Shown here piece after piece: positions 4,771 to 6,341 of a DNA stretch of 6,341 bases. Under the pieces are notes generated by a model. The model saw only the letters and a list, made by a program, of their open reading frames with translations. It was not told the origin of the DNA and ran no database searches. Location: positions 1 through 6,341 of the forward strand of contig JBBRMT010000265.1 of assembly GCA_038230695.1 (NCBI GenBank). Reading direction: 5' to 3'. Every line of letters starts with the position of its first letter. Position 1 is the stretch's first letter. The DNA is from QHBQ01 sp038230695. Its GTDB lineage: Bacteria > Chloroflexota > Chloroflexia > QHBQ01. The translations under genes were made by a program, and so were the position numbers.

Positions 4771-6341
4771 GCGCTAGGCATTAGCTCCCGACGCAACGCC
4801 ACCGCATCGGTAATCGGCGCGGAGCAGCTTTGACCGATGCACACGTAGGCAGTGGCCTTTGCGCTGGCGGGATAGCCGCCCTGTTCGATCAACGCCGCAT
4901 CGGCCTGGTTGGCGGGGTCGAGTATCTGCACCAACTTCCAGGGCTGGTACGCGCCGACTGCCGCTTGCGCCAGCGAGCGGGTGTCCGCCGCCCGCGGATC
5001 GCCAACGATTACAATGTGGGTCGGTTCGCTGCCCGCGTGTTCCACCGCCAGCGCGTACCCACTAGCAAAGTAGCCGTAGTTGCGATACTCGGCGGTGAAC
5101 GCCCCCAGCGTTGCTAGCGCCATATCCCTGTAGCGTGCTATCCCGTTGAGGTGGTGAAGGCGCAACAGGAAGTCCGCTGCGTGCGCGTTTTCCGCTATCG
5201 GCTTGACCGGATAGCGCAGCCGCCCCAGCGTCTCGCCCTGCTCCGGCACGCGGTCATAGAAGCCTCCGTGTTCTGCATCGTAGAGGTTTGCTAGCAGCCA
5301 GTCGGCCAGCCGCATTGCAGTATCGAGATAGGTGCGCTCGCCAGTGTAGCTGTAGGCGGCCAGCAGGCCGTGACCCATGCTAGCCTGGTCGGTCAGCATC
5401 CCCCCGCCCTGCGGCTTGTCGCTGAAGTCGAGGTTGTGGCGCATCGCGCCATCGCTGCCGCGCAGTTCGGTCAGTAGCCGGTCAATGGTACGTAGCGAGT
5501 GTTGCGCCAGCGCGGGGTCATCCAGTGCGGCAGCGGCATATAGGGCGCTGTCTGCCATGTCGGCGTTCCAGTTAGTGTAGATGCGCGTGTCAATGAACGG
5601 TGCGGCTAGCCCCTTGCGCCCTTCGGCATCGAGCGCGTAATACTGCTCATCGGCATCCTGGCTGCCGTAGAAGCCGCCTTGCTCGGTATCTGACAGGGTG
5701 GAGCGCAGATAACCGATCGCCGAGCGGGCTACATCGGCATAGTGTTCGTTACCCAGCGCCTGCGCCGCGCTGACGTAGTTACGCAGCAACCCGGCGTGCG
5801 CCTCCAGCATCTTCTCGAAGTGCGGCACCTGCCACTGCCGGTCGGTGGAGTAGCGGAAGAAACCGCCAGCCACCTGGTCGTACATCCCATAATTCGCCAT
5901 CCCGTCCAGCGTCTTGCTCACCACCTCGGCCCAGAAAGGTTCGCCAGTGCGGTATGCCTGGGCAATCGCCAGATCCAGCGTATCCGGGTGGGGAAACTTG
6001 GTGGGGTTGCCCTGGCTGACCCAGCCGCCATAGCGACTGTCGAACCGTCCCTCCATGTCGGCCAGCACCTCGCTGACGATCTCGCCGCTCAGGTCGCTGG
6101 TCGCGCCGCCATGCGCCTTGCTGTGCTGCTCCTGCTGGAAGATCATCTCGGCCACCCGCTGGCTGATCTCCTCGCGGTTGGTGTTGTAATAGTGGTCAAT
6201 CTGTTCCAGCATTCGCAGCATCTCGTCGGGCGGCACATAGGTTGCGCCCGCCAGGATCTCGCCTTCGGGGGTGAGGAAGGCAGTCGTCGGCCAGCCGCCC
6301 TGGTTGTAGCGTTCGTTGATGTCGGGCCGCTCGTCGTTGTC
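4761..6341 (-). CDS. DUF255/YyaL-type thioredoxin-domain protein (N-terminus beyond window)
   Basis: The frame is open to the right edge, giving 526 residues to a TGA stop. It should not be started at the internal GTG (6236): the 35 codons before it read DNDERPDINERY, then QGGWPTTAFLTPEGE, the second half of the DUF255 thioredoxin-like domain. The family's HWCHVM-type CxxC motif would lie just upstream, outside the window. After that comes an alpha/alpha-barrel region like six-hairpin glycosidases, with family landmarks KFPHP (fragment residues 115-119), YDQVAGGFFRYSTDRQWQVP and HFEKML (154-179), GGFYGSQDADE (222-232), and a C-terminal ATAYVCIGQSCSAP (496-509) with a C-x4-C pair. Full proteins are near 650-700 residues (YyaL of bacilli, SPATA20 in animals), so about a fifth to a quarter is missing. 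No signal peptide can be judged. Enzymatic activity of the family is not established; a redox role or sugar-related fold function is only suggested. It converges on the CAP-SLH gene and shares its terminator. Confidence 0.9.
   Translation of the reverse strand, partial: DNDERPDINERYNQGGWPTTAFLTPEGEILAGATYVPPDEMLRMLEQIDHYYNTNREEISQRVAEMIFQQEQHSKAHGGATSDLSGEIVSEVLADMEGRFDSRYGGWVSQGNPTKFPHPDTLDLAIAQAYRTGEPFWAEVVSKTLDGMANYGMYDQVAGGFFRYSTDRQWQVPHFEKMLEAHAGLLRNYVSAAQALGNEHYADVARSAIGYLRSTLSDTEQGGFYGSQDADEQYYALDAEGRKGLAAPFIDTRIYTNWNADMADSALYAAAALDDPALAQHSLRTIDRLLTELRGSDGAMRHNLDFSDKPQGGGMLTDQASMGHGLLAAYSYTGERTYLDTAMRLADWLLANLYDAEHGGFYDRVPEQGETLGRLRYPVKPIAENAHAADFLLRLHHLNGIARYRDMALATLGAFTAEYRNYGYFASGYALAVEHAGSEPTHIVIVGDPRAADTRSLAQAAVGAYQPWKLVQILDPANQADAALIEQGGYPASAKATAYVCIGQSCSAPITDAVALRRELMPSAEV

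Noticed and set aside
4761..6236. Complete 491-residue gene starting at GTG 6236
   Set aside because: The 35 codons upstream in the same frame carry conserved DUF255 sequence (ERPD, GGWPTTAFLTP) up to the window edge, so the gene is truncated by the window rather than starting there.

Overview
This 6.3 kb window is moderately high in GC. It resembles a filamentous member of the Chloroflexota (a Chloroflexales/Kouleothrix-type genome). That placement is an inference. It rests on surface proteins with C-terminal SLH triplets and Pro/Thr linkers, a CAP/Ig-like/SLH architecture, a soluble GAF-PAS histidine kinase paired with an OmpR-type regulator, and heptanucleotide tandem repeats at gene ends. 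No rRNA, tRNA, transposase or CRISPR array is visible.

Layout from left to right: (1) the last 48 codons of a plus-strand SLH surface protein, then heptad repeats and a strong terminator (1-248). (2) A minus-strand two-component operon: histidine kinase (2628-997), then, after a single intervening base, the response regulator (995-297). The operon ends in its own hairpin terminator facing the SLH gene (258-280). (3) A 316-bp divergent regulatory region (2629-2944) with a near-consensus, apparently leaderless promoter for the kinase, candidate promoters for the plus-strand gene, several inverted repeats built on TTGGC half-sites, and a possible switching hairpin. (4) A complete plus-strand gene (2945-4552) for a secreted protein with a signal peptide, a CAP/SCP domain, an Ig-like domain and three SLH repeats. 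(5) A 208-bp convergent intergenic region with heptad repeats, a bidirectional terminator and a 54-55 bp direct repeat. (6) The C-terminal three quarters or so of a minus-strand DUF255/YyaL-type thioredoxin-domain protein (4761-6341), cut at the right edge.

How the genes may work together: the kinase lacks membrane segments, so it probably reads a cytoplasmic signal through its GAF and PAS domains and phosphorylates Asp53 of the regulator. The CAP-SLH gene is transcribed divergently from the shared intergenic region, and a second SLH gene converges on the operon from the other side. It is therefore reasonable, but unproven, that the two-component system controls cell-surface proteins. The YyaL-like gene has no evident link to the rest.

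I did not find a clear new defence or mobile system. The most unusual signals are non-coding: heptanucleotide repeats at the 3' ends of three genes, a shared 3'-end layout behind the two SLH genes, clustered TTGGC palindromes with mutually exclusive hairpins in the divergent region, and an unusual abundance of GCTAGC.
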